Shown: piece by piece, positions 36,094 to 45,026 of the stretch
Numbering within the stretch: position 1 is the stretch's first letter
Layout: each line of letters opens with the position of its first letter
Assembly (NCBI GenBank): GCA_964403175.1
Contig: CAYOFH010000001.1
Span: 1-64,000, forward strand
Length of the DNA: 64,000 nucleotides
Direction of reading: 5' to 3'
Origin: Marinilabilia sp964403175
GTDB taxonomy: Bacteria; Bacteroidota; Bacteroidia; Bacteroidales; Marinilabiliaceae
The notes under the pieces: model-generated
Databases searched by the model: none
What the model saw: only the letters and a program-made list of their open reading frames with translations
What the model was told of the DNA's origin: nothing
Translations under genes and position numbers: made by a program

Positions 36094-36381
36094 ATGGAAA
36101 ACAAAGTGCAGATTAACAGGGACAAGAAACGCTTTGAACTCAAAGCTAATGAGAGCACAGCTACTTTGTATTATGAGCCTTACGAGCCGTCAGTGTGGTC
36201 TCTTACCCATACACTGGTTCCCGATCCTCTGAAAGGGAAAGGCATCGGATCAGATCTTGTAAAACAGGTGCTGGAATACTGTAAAGAAAACCAGATACGG
36301 ATAATTCCTGAATGTCCTTTTGTTGTTTCCTATATCAAAAAGCATCCTGAATGGAAACAACTGCTTTATGAACAGGAATAA
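36094..36381 (+). CDS. Small GNAT-like N-acetyltransferase
   Basis: This 95-residue protein matches the compact YjdJ/COG2388 class of GCN5-related acetyltransferases. The acetyl-CoA loop is GKGIGSDLV (about residues 49-57), followed by a CPFV and FV-SYIKKHPEW ending that is typical of the group. The substrate is unknown. It lies 70 bases after the aminopeptidase gene. Confidence 0.85.
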   Translation: MENKVQINRDKKRFELKANESTATLYYEPYEPSVWSLTHTLVPDPLKGKGIGSDLVKQVLEYCKENQIRIIPECPFVVSYIKKHPEWKQLLYEQE

Positions 36382-36770
36382 TGACACCGGAGATTTAATA
36401 AAAAACTGAGATGTTTTCGGCAAGGTCTAAAGCGCCTTCTTTTTAACTCTCCCATGAACTTCCCGTCCGTGTGAGTTTCTGAATTCACATGACTTGCGTT
36501 TTAGCGATGTGCGTTATATGCTACAAAAGGCTGTGGAAAGGAATAAATACCGCCCCCGGAACCGGCAAAAAATCTTTTGCAGACAGGAGATCCGGCCCCA
36601 TCGACTTATGGTCTTAAGTAATTCACACTTGACTTGGTCAAAAGTGACAAGGTCAAAAAGAAAATTAGCACTGCTACCTGCCATCAGCTACCGGGTTCCC
36701 GCGGCTTCAAATCTTTTCATTTTTGCTGTCCGGCCCGACCTGCCGGAAAAAGATGTAAATAAAATTGTGA
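36382..36770. other. Intergenic region between convergent GNAT and MATE genes
   Basis: A TTG-started open frame (36494-36844) overlaps the end of the MATE gene on the opposite strand, lacks an ATG and shows no recognisable fold, so it is not annotated. A short hairpin, gtgagtt/aattcac, lies near 36472-36489. An imperfect inverted repeat (36629-36640 with 36645-36656) contains ttgacttggtca. Neither has a clear U-tract. Confidence 0.4.
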
Positions 36771-38114
36771 TTAAGTCTGAAGCTTTTTCCATTCCTGCAC
36801 AAGAAAAAGAGCACTTATCACGGCTGAAATACTGTCTGATATAGGGGCAGAAATCCAGACCCCTAAAAGTCCTAAACTTTGAGGCAATACAATCAACAGG
36901 GGAATCAATACAATTACCTGACGCAACAATGTCAGAAAGACTGCTCTTCCTGCTTTCCCAACTGATTGAAAATAATTCCCCACAACCACCTGAAAACCTA
37001 CAATTGGAAGAGCCATCAAAAAATAGCGAAGCCCTTCCACTCCGTATTTCATGATTTCGGGACTATCGGAAACAAAAAGACTGATTACCGGCCTGGGAAA
37101 CATCTGAATTAAAACCCAGGATCCTACTGAAATTGCAGTAGCTATCGTAACACTTATTTTAAGGGCCTGCCGAACCCTGCTGAAGTTAAGAGCTCCGTAA
37201 TTATACCCGATAATCGGCTGACTGGCCATATTCAACGCCACTATGCTCATCACAATGAGCACTACCACACTCATTATGATCCCCATAGCCCCCACAGCCA
37301 GGTCACTTCCATATTTTATGAGACTTAAATTCAGCAATCCCTGCACAGCACTATTGGCTATCTGCATGGCAAAAGGTGCCAGTCCGATCGTGACAATGGA
37401 GCCTAAGATACCGGAGTCAATGCCTATGTACTTTTTTCTCAGCTTTACCACACAGCGATTGCTCTTAAAGTGTATTAAGACCCAGGCCGACAAGCAGGCC
37501 ATTGAGATAATGGTGGCAAGAGCGGCTCCAGGAACTCCCATATCCAGATAAATGATAAAAAAGGCATCCAACGGAATATTTATGCCTGCACTGATAAGCA
37601 TGCTAATCATGGCAATGCGGGCGTTCCCCTCAGCTCTGATCAGAGAATTCATAGCAAAACCGAATTCATGCAATACCACTCCCCACAATATATAATTCAG
37701 GTATTCATTGGCATATTCAATGGTCGTATCTGTGGCACCAAACATCCGGAGCATAGGATCTTTTATTGCAAACCCTAAAACTGTAACAAAAACAGAAACT
37801 AAAATAATCAACACCACAGTATTGCCTACCACTTTTCCGGCCCGCTCATAATTTTTTCGTCCCAGATTTAATGATAACCGTACACTTGCACCCACGCCTA
37901 TAAGCATTCCGAAAGCCATCATAATTACCATGACCGGAAAAACGGCGGTAACTCCACTCAAAGCCTCAGGCCCTACAAACTGGCCAATAAATATACGATC
38001 TATGATATTGTACAACGAGTTGGCCATAACGCCAATAAAAGCAGGCCAGAAGTATCGCCACATCAAAGCACCTACCGGATGGTTTTCCAATTCCAATAGT
38101 TTCCCGTCTTTCAT
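36771..38114 (-). CDS. MATE family efflux transporter
   Basis: The 447-residue inner-membrane protein has twelve hydrophobic segments and two homologous halves. The MATE pattern in the first half is visible: PAFIGVMANSLYNIIDRIFIGQFVG and the charged FIGVGASVRLSLNLGRKNYE-type loop. It exports drugs or metabolites using a sodium or proton gradient. It resembles drug-type MATE proteins more than Wzx flippases, although both are MOP-superfamily members. It is the last gene of the minus-strand block, 80 bases downstream of a glycosyltransferase, and has its own candidate promoter at 38146-38153. Confidence 0.87.
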   Translation of the reverse strand: MKDGKLLELENHPVGALMWRYFWPAFIGVMANSLYNIIDRIFIGQFVGPEALSGVTAVFPVMVIMMAFGMLIGVGASVRLSLNLGRKNYERAGKVVGNTVVLIILVSVFVTVLGFAIKDPMLRMFGATDTTIEYANEYLNYILWGVVLHEFGFAMNSLIRAEGNARIAMISMLISAGINIPLDAFFIIYLDMGVPGAALATIISMACLSAWVLIHFKSNRCVVKLRKKYIGIDSGILGSIVTIGLAPFAMQIANSAVQGLLNLSLIKYGSDLAVGAMGIIMSVVVLIVMSIVALNMASQPIIGYNYGALNFSRVRQALKISVTIATAISVGSWVLIQMFPRPVISLFVSDSPEIMKYGVEGLRYFLMALPIVGFQVVVGNYFQSVGKAGRAVFLTLLRQVIVLIPLLIVLPQSLGLLGVWISAPISDSISAVISALFLVQEWKKLQT

Positions 38115-38145
38115 CTTTTTCTCAAATCAAAAAATAAATAATTCG

Positions 38146-38153
38146 CAAAGATG
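38146..38153 (-). promoter_or_regulatory. Possible -7 box for the MATE gene
   Basis: On the minus strand the bases read CATCTTTG, one mismatch from TAnnTTTG, about 32 bases upstream of the MATE start. No clear -33 box was seen. Confidence 0.25.
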
Positions 38154-38194
38154 CAACTAATATTTTCCCGATTATCCGTTTATAAAAATAAAGA

Positions 38195-39409
38195 TTACAA
38201 ATCACTCATAATCCCATCAAACCATCTCACAAAACGCTTTACGGTGTGGAAAGTAATCACTTTTTCTCTTGCAGCCCTGCCCAATTGGTTTCTCAGGGAT
38301 TCATTTTTCAACAGCCTACGTATGGCATTGGCAATTTCCCTGTAATCGGCTTTTACCAGCAAACCCTCTTTTTCACTTACAAGCAGTCTGGTATCGCCAA
38401 CATCAGTTACCACAACCCCATTCTCGCAGGCCATTGCTTCTATAAGCGACTGGCTGGGATAGTTCTCATTACATTGCAATGAAACAAAAACGGAAGATTG
38501 TTGAAGTATTTCCCATGGACGTGAATGTAAACCGGTAAAAACAACATTTTTTAGATTCCGGTCATTGGTATATTGCTGAAGCCGGGAATATTTACTGCCG
38601 GTCCCCATCATAAAAAATGTCACTTCTTTGAAATCTTCCTCTTTAATAAGCAGGTTTGCAGCTTCCAGAAAAAGAAATGGATTCTTGATGGGCTCAAGCC
38701 GTGCCAGAAAAACCACCCATGGCTTCTTCTCTGCTGCAGCAAAGTAATTAGAATAGTCCACAAAACTGCCGGGAGTAATCCTCACTTCCCCTTTCATCTT
38801 TTGACCCAGAGAGGTCTGATATCCCGCGACCAGGGATGGAGATAAAAAATCCAGAATCTGTGCATATTGCATCACCCGGTATTGGCTATCAAAAAATTTG
38901 GTGATATTCCGATAAAGCATCAGTTTATCTGAAGCATTTACACTGTAAGCCATGGAAACACCCATCCATTTACACCACATCCATGTCCAGATACCTCCCT
39001 GCCATACAGAATATATTTTCTTAATATTTAATCGCCTGACCTGTTTGACGAAGAAAAAGGAAAAACGCATCCACAACACAAAAGTCTTAAGAAAATACTT
39101 CCACCCACCAAAAAACTTAATCAATTGGTTTTTAGCTGACTTTTCATCCTCCGAAGGGCGTAGATAGCTGTTTCTGATTTTTACCCGCTGCTTGCCGCCC
39201 CCATCGTCAAACAAAACAATGCGTTCATGTGGCTGCAGGAGTGAATTATTAACAAAAATCCTGTAAAGGCGGGTGTTCATAATCAGATAATAATCTAATC
39301 CATCCGCCATCAAACGATTAAACAGGGCTGCATATCGCTTCTCTGCCCCCCCATACCGCCCTGAAAAATTCAGGACACATAATGCTCTGTTTGATGAACC
39401 GGTTGCCAT
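38195..39409 (-). CDS. GT4-type glycosyltransferase
   Basis: The 404-residue protein has the GT-B fold of family 4 transferases. An early GRYGGAEKRY acceptor loop, a central VVFLARLEPIKNPFLFLEA and a SQSLIEAMACENGVVVTDVGD nucleotide-sugar site are visible. It probably adds one sugar to a lipid-linked glycan at the inner membrane. The start is placed at ATG 39409; an upstream in-frame extension to 39586 would run far into the preceding gene, whose stop is at 39414. The 4-base gap fits tight coupling in the polysaccharide locus. Confidence 0.85.
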   Translation of the reverse strand: MATGSSNRALCVLNFSGRYGGAEKRYAALFNRLMADGLDYYLIMNTRLYRIFVNNSLLQPHERIVLFDDGGGKQRVKIRNSYLRPSEDEKSAKNQLIKFFGGWKYFLKTFVLWMRFSFFFVKQVRRLNIKKIYSVWQGGIWTWMWCKWMGVSMAYSVNASDKLMLYRNITKFFDSQYRVMQYAQILDFLSPSLVAGYQTSLGQKMKGEVRITPGSFVDYSNYFAAAEKKPWVVFLARLEPIKNPFLFLEAANLLIKEEDFKEVTFFMMGTGSKYSRLQQYTNDRNLKNVVFTGLHSRPWEILQQSSVFVSLQCNENYPSQSLIEAMACENGVVVTDVGDTRLLVSEKEGLLVKADYREIANAIRRLLKNESLRNQLGRAAREKVITFHTVKRFVRWFDGIMSDL

Positions 39410-39413
39410 TATA

Positions 39414-40628
39414 TTACACAGATTTAAGAATTTCGGCCAGCCATGGGGCCCTGTTTTGCCAGGATAACTCTTTACGGGCAAAGGCAGAACAGCGATTCTT
39501 GGCGTCCTGATTGTCCCGGTAATGTAAAATCCGCTTGAAAAGGTTCTCCTGTTTTTCAGTGTCATCCCATACCTCTCCCAATTCATTTTCTTTCACCATT
39601 TTTTCCAGGGTATGGACATGGGGAGTGATCAGAACGGGAACCCCGCTTGCCAGGTATTCGGGAAATTTGGTTGGAAAAGCCTTATGATTTAATGGTAAAT
39701 CCTGCCTGATTAGAAAACCGAGGTTGGCAACCATCTGGTAACGATTGAGAGTTGGCTGATCAAGTTGGAAAATCCCATAAGAATTATCAGAAATTCCGTA
39801 TTTTTTTAATTCTTTCAAAAATACCTCCGACTTATTGGGCAGGTTAATCATAAAATAAGCATCAGGGCAGGTTTTTAAAAAGCCGGAAAAAAAATGAACC
39901 ATCTCCGGAACCATTTGATAATACTTTTCGGTTCCACTGTATACCAACACAAAACGTCCGGTTAAACCCAGTTTGGCCCTCATGTCTATCGCAACAGATT
40001 CGTCAAAATAAAAATTCCGGGCATCGTAAAAATTAAATTTGGAAATATGACGTTTGCCTTTTGGAATGTCTTTCCAGGTATCAGAAACGGTAAAGATCAG
40101 ATTGCTTTTCTTCAAACAAAGGTTTCGGATAACTTTGTAAAGCTGAACTCTCCACCCGGGAGCGCCCTGCACTGCTATTTCATTCACCCTGTCTCCCCGC
40201 ATATCATACACCAAACGAAAACGGAAAAACAATTTAAGAAAGACGCCATAGAGGGCGCCCACATCATTATATCCATATACAACCTCGGGTTTGCGGGCTT
40301 TCATAACCCCAATAAGATGATTAAGGTTAAGAATAAACTGAATCAACTGAGGAAGAAACTTTCCCCGTCCTGCTTTCCGTTTAAAGAAAAAAGCACGACA
40401 GGACAAATCCTGCCCTGAGTGCTTCATATAATCTTTTCCATTATCAAACTGCCGGCCATTATTATTCAGCGAAATCAAAGTCACCTCCATGTCCCGTTTC
40501 TTAAGTTCAGGCAAAACAAAACCAAAGGCAGTTCGGAAATTCAATGTTTGAACCTGAAATCCGGGCTCATCAGGTTGCTGGACATAAGCAACAGGCAACA
40601 AATACAAAACAGATCCGGATTTGGGCAT
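39414..40628 (-). CDS. Probable GT-B glycosyltransferase
   Basis: The 404-residue protein resembles group 1/GT4-like transferases. The N-terminal half contains YDMRGDRVNEIA and the C-terminal half has FVLVYSGTEKYYQMVPE and a FPTKFPEYLASGVPVLI donor-binding pattern. The sugar is not predictable. It starts 10 bases downstream of the wbpA stop and ends 4 bases before the next glycosyltransferase. Confidence 0.75.
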   Translation of the reverse strand: MPKSGSVLYLLPVAYVQQPDEPGFQVQTLNFRTAFGFVLPELKKRDMEVTLISLNNNGRQFDNGKDYMKHSGQDLSCRAFFFKRKAGRGKFLPQLIQFILNLNHLIGVMKARKPEVVYGYNDVGALYGVFLKLFFRFRLVYDMRGDRVNEIAVQGAPGWRVQLYKVIRNLCLKKSNLIFTVSDTWKDIPKGKRHISKFNFYDARNFYFDESVAIDMRAKLGLTGRFVLVYSGTEKYYQMVPEMVHFFSGFLKTCPDAYFMINLPNKSEVFLKELKKYGISDNSYGIFQLDQPTLNRYQMVANLGFLIRQDLPLNHKAFPTKFPEYLASGVPVLITPHVHTLEKMVKENELGEVWDDTEKQENLFKRILHYRDNQDAKNRCSAFARKELSWQNRAPWLAEILKSV

Positions 40629-40637
40629 ATAATCAAT

Positions 40638-41927
40638 TTAAAGGCTCCAGTATGTCAAATCTTTTATTTTCTCTTTAAAAACACCTTTCACATCTACAAA
40701 AAGGGCATTATCCACAGTAATCGACTTAAAGTAATCCTCATCCAGCTTCATATATTCATCATGATTGACGGCAAGGATTACAGCATCATATTCCTTTTTT
40801 ATTTCATCTACAAGCCCGTAACCGTATTCTTCCATCAGCTCCTCCGATGAAGCATAGGGATCAGCAACATCCACATCCACACTAAAGGAGCAAAGTTCTT
40901 TATATACATCGGCCACTCTGGAGTTGCGAATGTCACTTACATTCTCCTTAAATGTAGCTCCCATAATCAGAACTTTGGAGCCATTGATCTTATGTCCTTT
41001 GGATATCAGTTGCTTGACCACCTGCTTGGCCACATAGGGACCCATGGAGTCATTAATAACGCGTCCCCCGTTGATAATTTTTGAATGATAGCCCAGTTCG
41101 TTGGCTTTGTACGTGAGATAATAAGGATCCACACCAATACAATGTCCTCCCACCAGACCCGGGAAGAACCTGAGGAAATTCCATTTGGTTCCGGCCGCTT
41201 CGAGCACCTCATATGTGTTGATATTAAGCCGGTTGAATATCAGGGACAATTCATTCATCAGGGCAATGTTCACATCACGCTGGGTGTTTTCAATAATTTT
41301 GGCAGCCTCAGCCACTTTAATCGAGCTTGCCTGATAAATACCGGCTTTTATAATTGAACCGTAAACTTCTGAAATTACCTTTAGCGATTCATCGTCGCTG
41401 CCTGACACTATTTTCAGTATTTTTGTCAGGGTATGCTCCTTATCTCCGGGATTTATCCGCTCCGGAGAATAGCCAACTTTAAAATCCACATTAAACCTCA
41501 GACCAGACTCCTCTTCCATAATTGGAACACAATCTTCTTCGGTACATCCCGGATAAACAGTAGATTCAAAAACCACATAATCTCCCTTTTTCAGAATTTT
41601 CCCGACGGTACGGGAAGCACTAAGGAGCGGATTAAGGTCGGGTAAATTATGTTTATTGATAGGTGTGGGAACCGCCACAACATGAAACGTAGCCTCCCTC
41701 AAATCTTCCGGATTGCTGGTAAATTCGATATCGCAGCCTTCAAAGTCGGAAGCCTCCAGTTCATTACTGGGGTCAATTCCTTTTTTCATCAGCTCCACCC
41801 TTGATGGCTTTATGTCGAAGCCGATAACTTTCATTTTACGGGCAAACTCCAAGGCGATGGGAAGCCCTACATAGCCCAGACCTACTACTGACAGTTTAGT
41901 CTCTTTGTTGATTAGTTGTTGAAACAT
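40638..41927 (-). CDS. wbpA: UDP-N-acetylglucosamine 6-dehydrogenase
   Basis: The 429-residue NAD-dependent enzyme oxidises C6 of a UDP-N-acetylhexosamine to a uronic acid. The Rossmann motif is VVGLGYVGLP (about 14-23). The nucleotide-sugar dehydrogenase catalytic loop GGHCIGVDPYYL puts the active cysteine at C263. The subfamily is that of WbpA/WbpO/TviB. The presence of WbpB, WbpD and WbpE next to it favours the UDP-GlcNAc substrate and the WbpA role, the first step to UDP-2,3-diacetamido-glucuronic acid. The gene overlaps wbpB by 32 bases. Confidence 0.87.
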   Translation of the reverse strand: MFQQLINKETKLSVVGLGYVGLPIALEFARKMKVIGFDIKPSRVELMKKGIDPSNELEASDFEGCDIEFTSNPEDLREATFHVVAVPTPINKHNLPDLNPLLSASRTVGKILKKGDYVVFESTVYPGCTEEDCVPIMEEESGLRFNVDFKVGYSPERINPGDKEHTLTKILKIVSGSDDESLKVISEVYGSIIKAGIYQASSIKVAEAAKIIENTQRDVNIALMNELSLIFNRLNINTYEVLEAAGTKWNFLRFFPGLVGGHCIGVDPYYLTYKANELGYHSKIINGGRVINDSMGPYVAKQVVKQLISKGHKINGSKVLIMGATFKENVSDIRNSRVADVYKELCSFSVDVDVADPYASSEELMEEYGYGLVDEIKKEYDAVILAVNHDEYMKLDEDYFKSITVDNALFVDVKGVFKEKIKDLTYWSL

Positions 41928-42963
41928 AAGTTCTCAAAAATTTATTTTTCCTGTTTTGATAAATTCTCTCAATAATATCGACCACTTTTAATCCCTCTAA
42001 CGCATTGGTGGTAATATAAGTTCGATCCCTCAGAGTCTGAATTACATTATCAATCACATATTCATGATTAGCAGCCGATCCTTTATAGATTCCATAATCG
42101 TTAGGTGGATTAGATGGCGGGAAGTCAGGCATCTCATAATCCCTGATATTACATTCCACCACTTCATTCATATACTGTCCGGCCACTTTGACCGTTCCCT
42201 TCTCTCCAATAATGGTAATGGTACTTTCCAGATTCTTATCCCAAACGGCTGTGGAGAAATTAATATTTCCCATTCCTCCGTTGACAAAACTAAAAATTAC
42301 CGATCCGCTATCTTCAAAATCAGTAGAGTGCTGATGAGCAAAATCATTAAAACTTGCTTTAATATCAGTAATATCACCAAATAACCAGTAGACAATATCA
42401 ATAAAGTGGGAAAACTGAGTAAATAAGGTTCCCCCATCCAGTTCGGCATTGCCATGCCAGCCATTGTTGAGGTAATACCTGTCATCCCTGTTCCAGAAAC
42501 AATTGAGCTGAACAAAATAAATTTGTCCAAGCAATTTCTTACTTATGACCTCTTTGAGCCAAACAGAGGGGGGCGAATATCGGTTTTGCATCACCGTAAA
42601 CACATGCCTTGACACCTGTAGCGCTTTAAATATTATCTCCTCCCCATGATGGCGGGTCAGGGCCATGGGTTTTTCAACCACTATATGTTTTCGTTTTTCC
42701 AGTGCAGCCAAAGCCTGGCTTGCATGCAACCCGTTGGGCGTACAGATATTCACAACCTGACAATTATTGATCTTCTCCAACATCTCCTCATAGTCCTGAT
42801 AATAAGGCACGCGACCATCCACCCAACCAGTCTCCTCAGCAGGACGAACATCACAAACGGCACAAAGCTCAGCCTCAGGATTATTCCTGATCATGGAGGC
42901 ATGCCTTTTCCCTATGTGGCCAAGGCCAACAATCGCAAAGTTTATTTTATCTGATGTTATCAT
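41896..42963 (-). CDS. wbpB: WbpB-type Gfo/Idh 3-dehydrogenase
   Basis: The 355-residue oxidoreductase has an N-terminal Rossmann fold (IVGLGHIGKRH) and the Gfo/Idh motif EKPMAL. In the WbpB/WlbA group the enzyme oxidises C3 of UDP-N-acetylglucosaminuronic acid so that WbpE can aminate it. The C-terminal substrate domain contains GGTLFTQFSHFIDIVYWLFG. It is about 35 residues longer than the Pseudomonas protein, mostly at the C-terminus. It lies directly upstream of wbpA and downstream of a 263-base spacer that holds a dispersed repeat. Confidence 0.87.
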   Translation of the reverse strand: MITSDKINFAIVGLGHIGKRHASMIRNNPEAELCAVCDVRPAEETGWVDGRVPYYQDYEEMLEKINNCQVVNICTPNGLHASQALAALEKRKHIVVEKPMALTRHHGEEIIFKALQVSRHVFTVMQNRYSPPSVWLKEVISKKLLGQIYFVQLNCFWNRDDRYYLNNGWHGNAELDGGTLFTQFSHFIDIVYWLFGDITDIKASFNDFAHQHSTDFEDSGSVIFSFVNGGMGNINFSTAVWDKNLESTITIIGEKGTVKVAGQYMNEVVECNIRDYEMPDFPPSNPPNDYGIYKGSAANHEYVIDNVIQTLRDRTYITTNALEGLKVVDIIERIYQNRKNKFLRTYVSTTNQQRD

Positions 42964-43031
42964 ATTACAGATGGTTAGATTCTTAGAGGTTAGTTATAGG
43001 TTAGATAAATCATTTATTGCCGGACATATAT

Positions 43032-43169
43032 AACAATAGATCGTTAGACTTTTAGATATAAGATTTAAGCTAAATCATATAATATTGAAAATCTGTGCCT
43101 TAAGGCAGAAACTCATTCGCTTGTAAACGCTTATAATTTAGGCTTTTATAAAAGTTTAACGAAGTATTG
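43032..43169 (+). repeat. Dispersed intergenic repeat, full copy B
   Basis: 138 bases ungapped against 14101-14238 with 15 mismatches. It lies in the wbpB-wbpD gap, opposite in orientation to the surrounding genes, unlike copy A. It breaks an otherwise compact gene order. Confidence 0.85.
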
Positions 43170-43226
43170 ATATAAAACAAACCTTAAAAAGAATTGATAA
43201 ACAGGCTTCTGTTACAAAATATAAAG

Positions 43227-43823
43227 CTAATAATCAGAATTCTTAATTTTTCGTACCCGCCCATCTTCTAATAAATATTTTTGTCCGCTCTCAGGACAAA
43301 CAGCAGTACGTTTGTTATCAAACACCAGTGGATGACCAAATTCACTCATCCATCCGGTATGACGGGCTGGGTTTCCCACCACCAGAGCATAATCAGGAAC
43401 ATCCCGGGTAACTACTGCTCCAGCCCCGATAAAAGCATACCTTCCGATGGTATAACCACAAACAATTGTTGCATTAGCCCCAATAGTAGCCCCTTCTTTC
43501 ACAAAAGTCTGCTCATATTGATCACGCCTGGGCACCGCACTTCTGGGATTGGAAACATTGGTAAAAACGCAGGACGGTCCTAAAAATACATTATCTTCAC
43601 ATATCACACCTGTATAAATAGAAACATTGTTCTGTACTTTAACATTATTTCCCAGCTTTACTCCCGGCGAAACCACCACATTTTGCCCAAGACTGCATTC
43701 AGCGCCAATGCTGCATCCACCCATAATATGACAAAAGTGCCATATCCTTGTTCCCCTTCCTATTTCACATCTGTCATCAACTACAGCTGTGGGGTGAATT
43801 TCGGGTAAAAAAAGTTCTTCCAT
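43227..43823 (-). CDS. wbpD: UDP-sugar 3-N-acetyltransferase WbpD
   Basis: The 198-residue left-handed beta-helix enzyme has a run of hexapeptide repeats (about 10-160; IGAECSLG, VKLGNNVKV, ATIGANATIV). It acetylates the 3-amino group made by WbpE using acetyl-CoA. The loop HFCHIMGG carries the likely catalytic histidine, and VVGNPARHTGWMSEFG at the end is typical of WbpD/WlbB enzymes. It is 12 bases after wbpE. Confidence 0.9.
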   Translation of the reverse strand: MEELFLPEIHPTAVVDDRCEIGRGTRIWHFCHIMGGCSIGAECSLGQNVVVSPGVKLGNNVKVQNNVSIYTGVICEDNVFLGPSCVFTNVSNPRSAVPRRDQYEQTFVKEGATIGANATIVCGYTIGRYAFIGAGAVVTRDVPDYALVVGNPARHTGWMSEFGHPLVFDNKRTAVCPESGQKYLLEDGRVRKIKNSDY

Positions 43824-43835
43824 ATATGCTGTTTT

Positions 43836-45026
43836 CTAGTTGTTTTCAAAAAACTCTTTAATCTTACGAATAATAAAATCTTGTTGTTCTTCCGTTAACT
43901 CTGTATGCATAGGTAACGATAATACCTCATCACACAACATCTCACAAACCGGTAAACCATAATCTACCCTATTATAATATTTGTATACAGGCTGGAGATG
44001 CAATGGAACGGGATAATAAATCATAGATGGTATTCCGGCATCAAACAACCAACTCTTCAGAGCATCTCTTTTAGCATCAGCAACCCGCAGGGTAAACTGA
44101 TTGAACGAGTGATCAGTTTTACTGTCGTAAAGCGGAAGTTTAATTCCTTTAAGTCCTGAAAGACCTTCAAAATATTTTAGGGCAGCATTCTGCCGTCTCA
44201 GGATAAAATCATCCAGAAATTTTAATTTCCCGGTTAAAACTGCAGCCTGTATGGTATCCAATCTGGAATTCATCCCCACCCGTTCATTATAGTATTTTTT
44301 TTTGGATCCGTGATTCACAATCATTTTCAGGCGCTCAGCTATCTGAGCATCATTAGTAAAGCAGGCTCCTCCATCTCCAAAACACCCCAGATTTTTGGTT
44401 GGAAAGAATGAGGTACATCCAACATGCCCGATGGTTCCCAGCTTTTGAGAATTCCCGTTAACCCTGTAATGCGTCCCAAGACTTTGAGCTGTATCTTCAA
44501 TTACATAAAGACTGAAATGCCGGGCTATTTCCATCAAATGGGTCATTGCAGCACCCTGTCCGAATAAATGAACAGGAATCAGAACTTTGGTTCTCGGGGT
44601 CAGGGCTTCCAAAACTTTGCCCGGATCAATATTGAAAGTATCGGGATCAACATCTACCAATACCGGTTGAAGTCCCAATAAAGCAATAACTTCCATCGTT
44701 GAGACAAATGAAAAAGAAGAGGTAATAACCTCATCACCTGGTTGCAGATCGAGAGCCATCAGCGCAGCCTGAAGGGCATCTGTTCCATTGCCGCAGGGAA
44801 TAACGTGCTGTACTCCCAAATAATTGGCCAAAGCATCAGAAAACTCCTTTACTTCCTGCCCGTTGATGTAGTTTCCCTGATGCAGGACTCTCTGTATGGC
44901 CGGATCTATACTACCACGCAGACGTCCATACTGACCGGCAATGTCAACCATCTGGATATCTGATCTTTTATTTTTGACTTCAGTCATTCTGCTGAATTTA
45001 ATTTTTTCAATTTTTTCAAAATCCAT
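43836..45026 (-). CDS. wbpE: PLP-dependent 3-aminotransferase WbpE
   Basis: The 396-residue DegT/DnrJ/EryC1-family enzyme transfers an amino group to the 3-keto sugar acid made by WbpB. The PLP lysine lies in FFPTKNLGCFGDGG. Other family marks are GNGTDALQAALMAL and EDTAQSLG. The start is set at ATG 45026, which overlaps the wzi-like gene; ATG 44987 (MTEVKNKRSD) is an alternative closer to the usual WbpE N-terminus. The neighbouring wbpB, wbpD and wbpA support the assignment. Confidence 0.88.
   Translation of the reverse strand: MDFEKIEKIKFSRMTEVKNKRSDIQMVDIAGQYGRLRGSIDPAIQRVLHQGNYINGQEVKEFSDALANYLGVQHVIPCGNGTDALQAALMALDLQPGDEVITSSFSFVSTMEVIALLGLQPVLVDVDPDTFNIDPGKVLEALTPRTKVLIPVHLFGQGAAMTHLMEIARHFSLYVIEDTAQSLGTHYRVNGNSQKLGTIGHVGCTSFFPTKNLGCFGDGGACFTNDAQIAERLKMIVNHGSKKKYYNERVGMNSRLDTIQAAVLTGKLKFLDDFILRRQNAALKYFEGLSGLKGIKLPLYDSKTDHSFNQFTLRVADAKRDALKSWLFDAGIPSMIYYPVPLHLQPVYKYYNRVDYGLPVCEMLCDEVLSLPMHTELTEEQQDFIIRKIKEFFENN

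Noticed and set aside
36494..36844. 116-residue open frame between the GNAT and MATE genes
   Set aside because: It starts with TTG, runs into the opposite MATE gene and has no recognisable domain.
36771..38114. MATE protein as the Wzx flippase of the glycan locus
   Set aside because: Its motifs resemble drug-type MATE transporters rather than Wzx; it may be unrelated to glycan export.
39410..39586. N-terminal extension of the GT4 protein
   Set aside because: It would overlap the previous gene by more than 170 bases; ATG 39409 starts just after that gene's stop.
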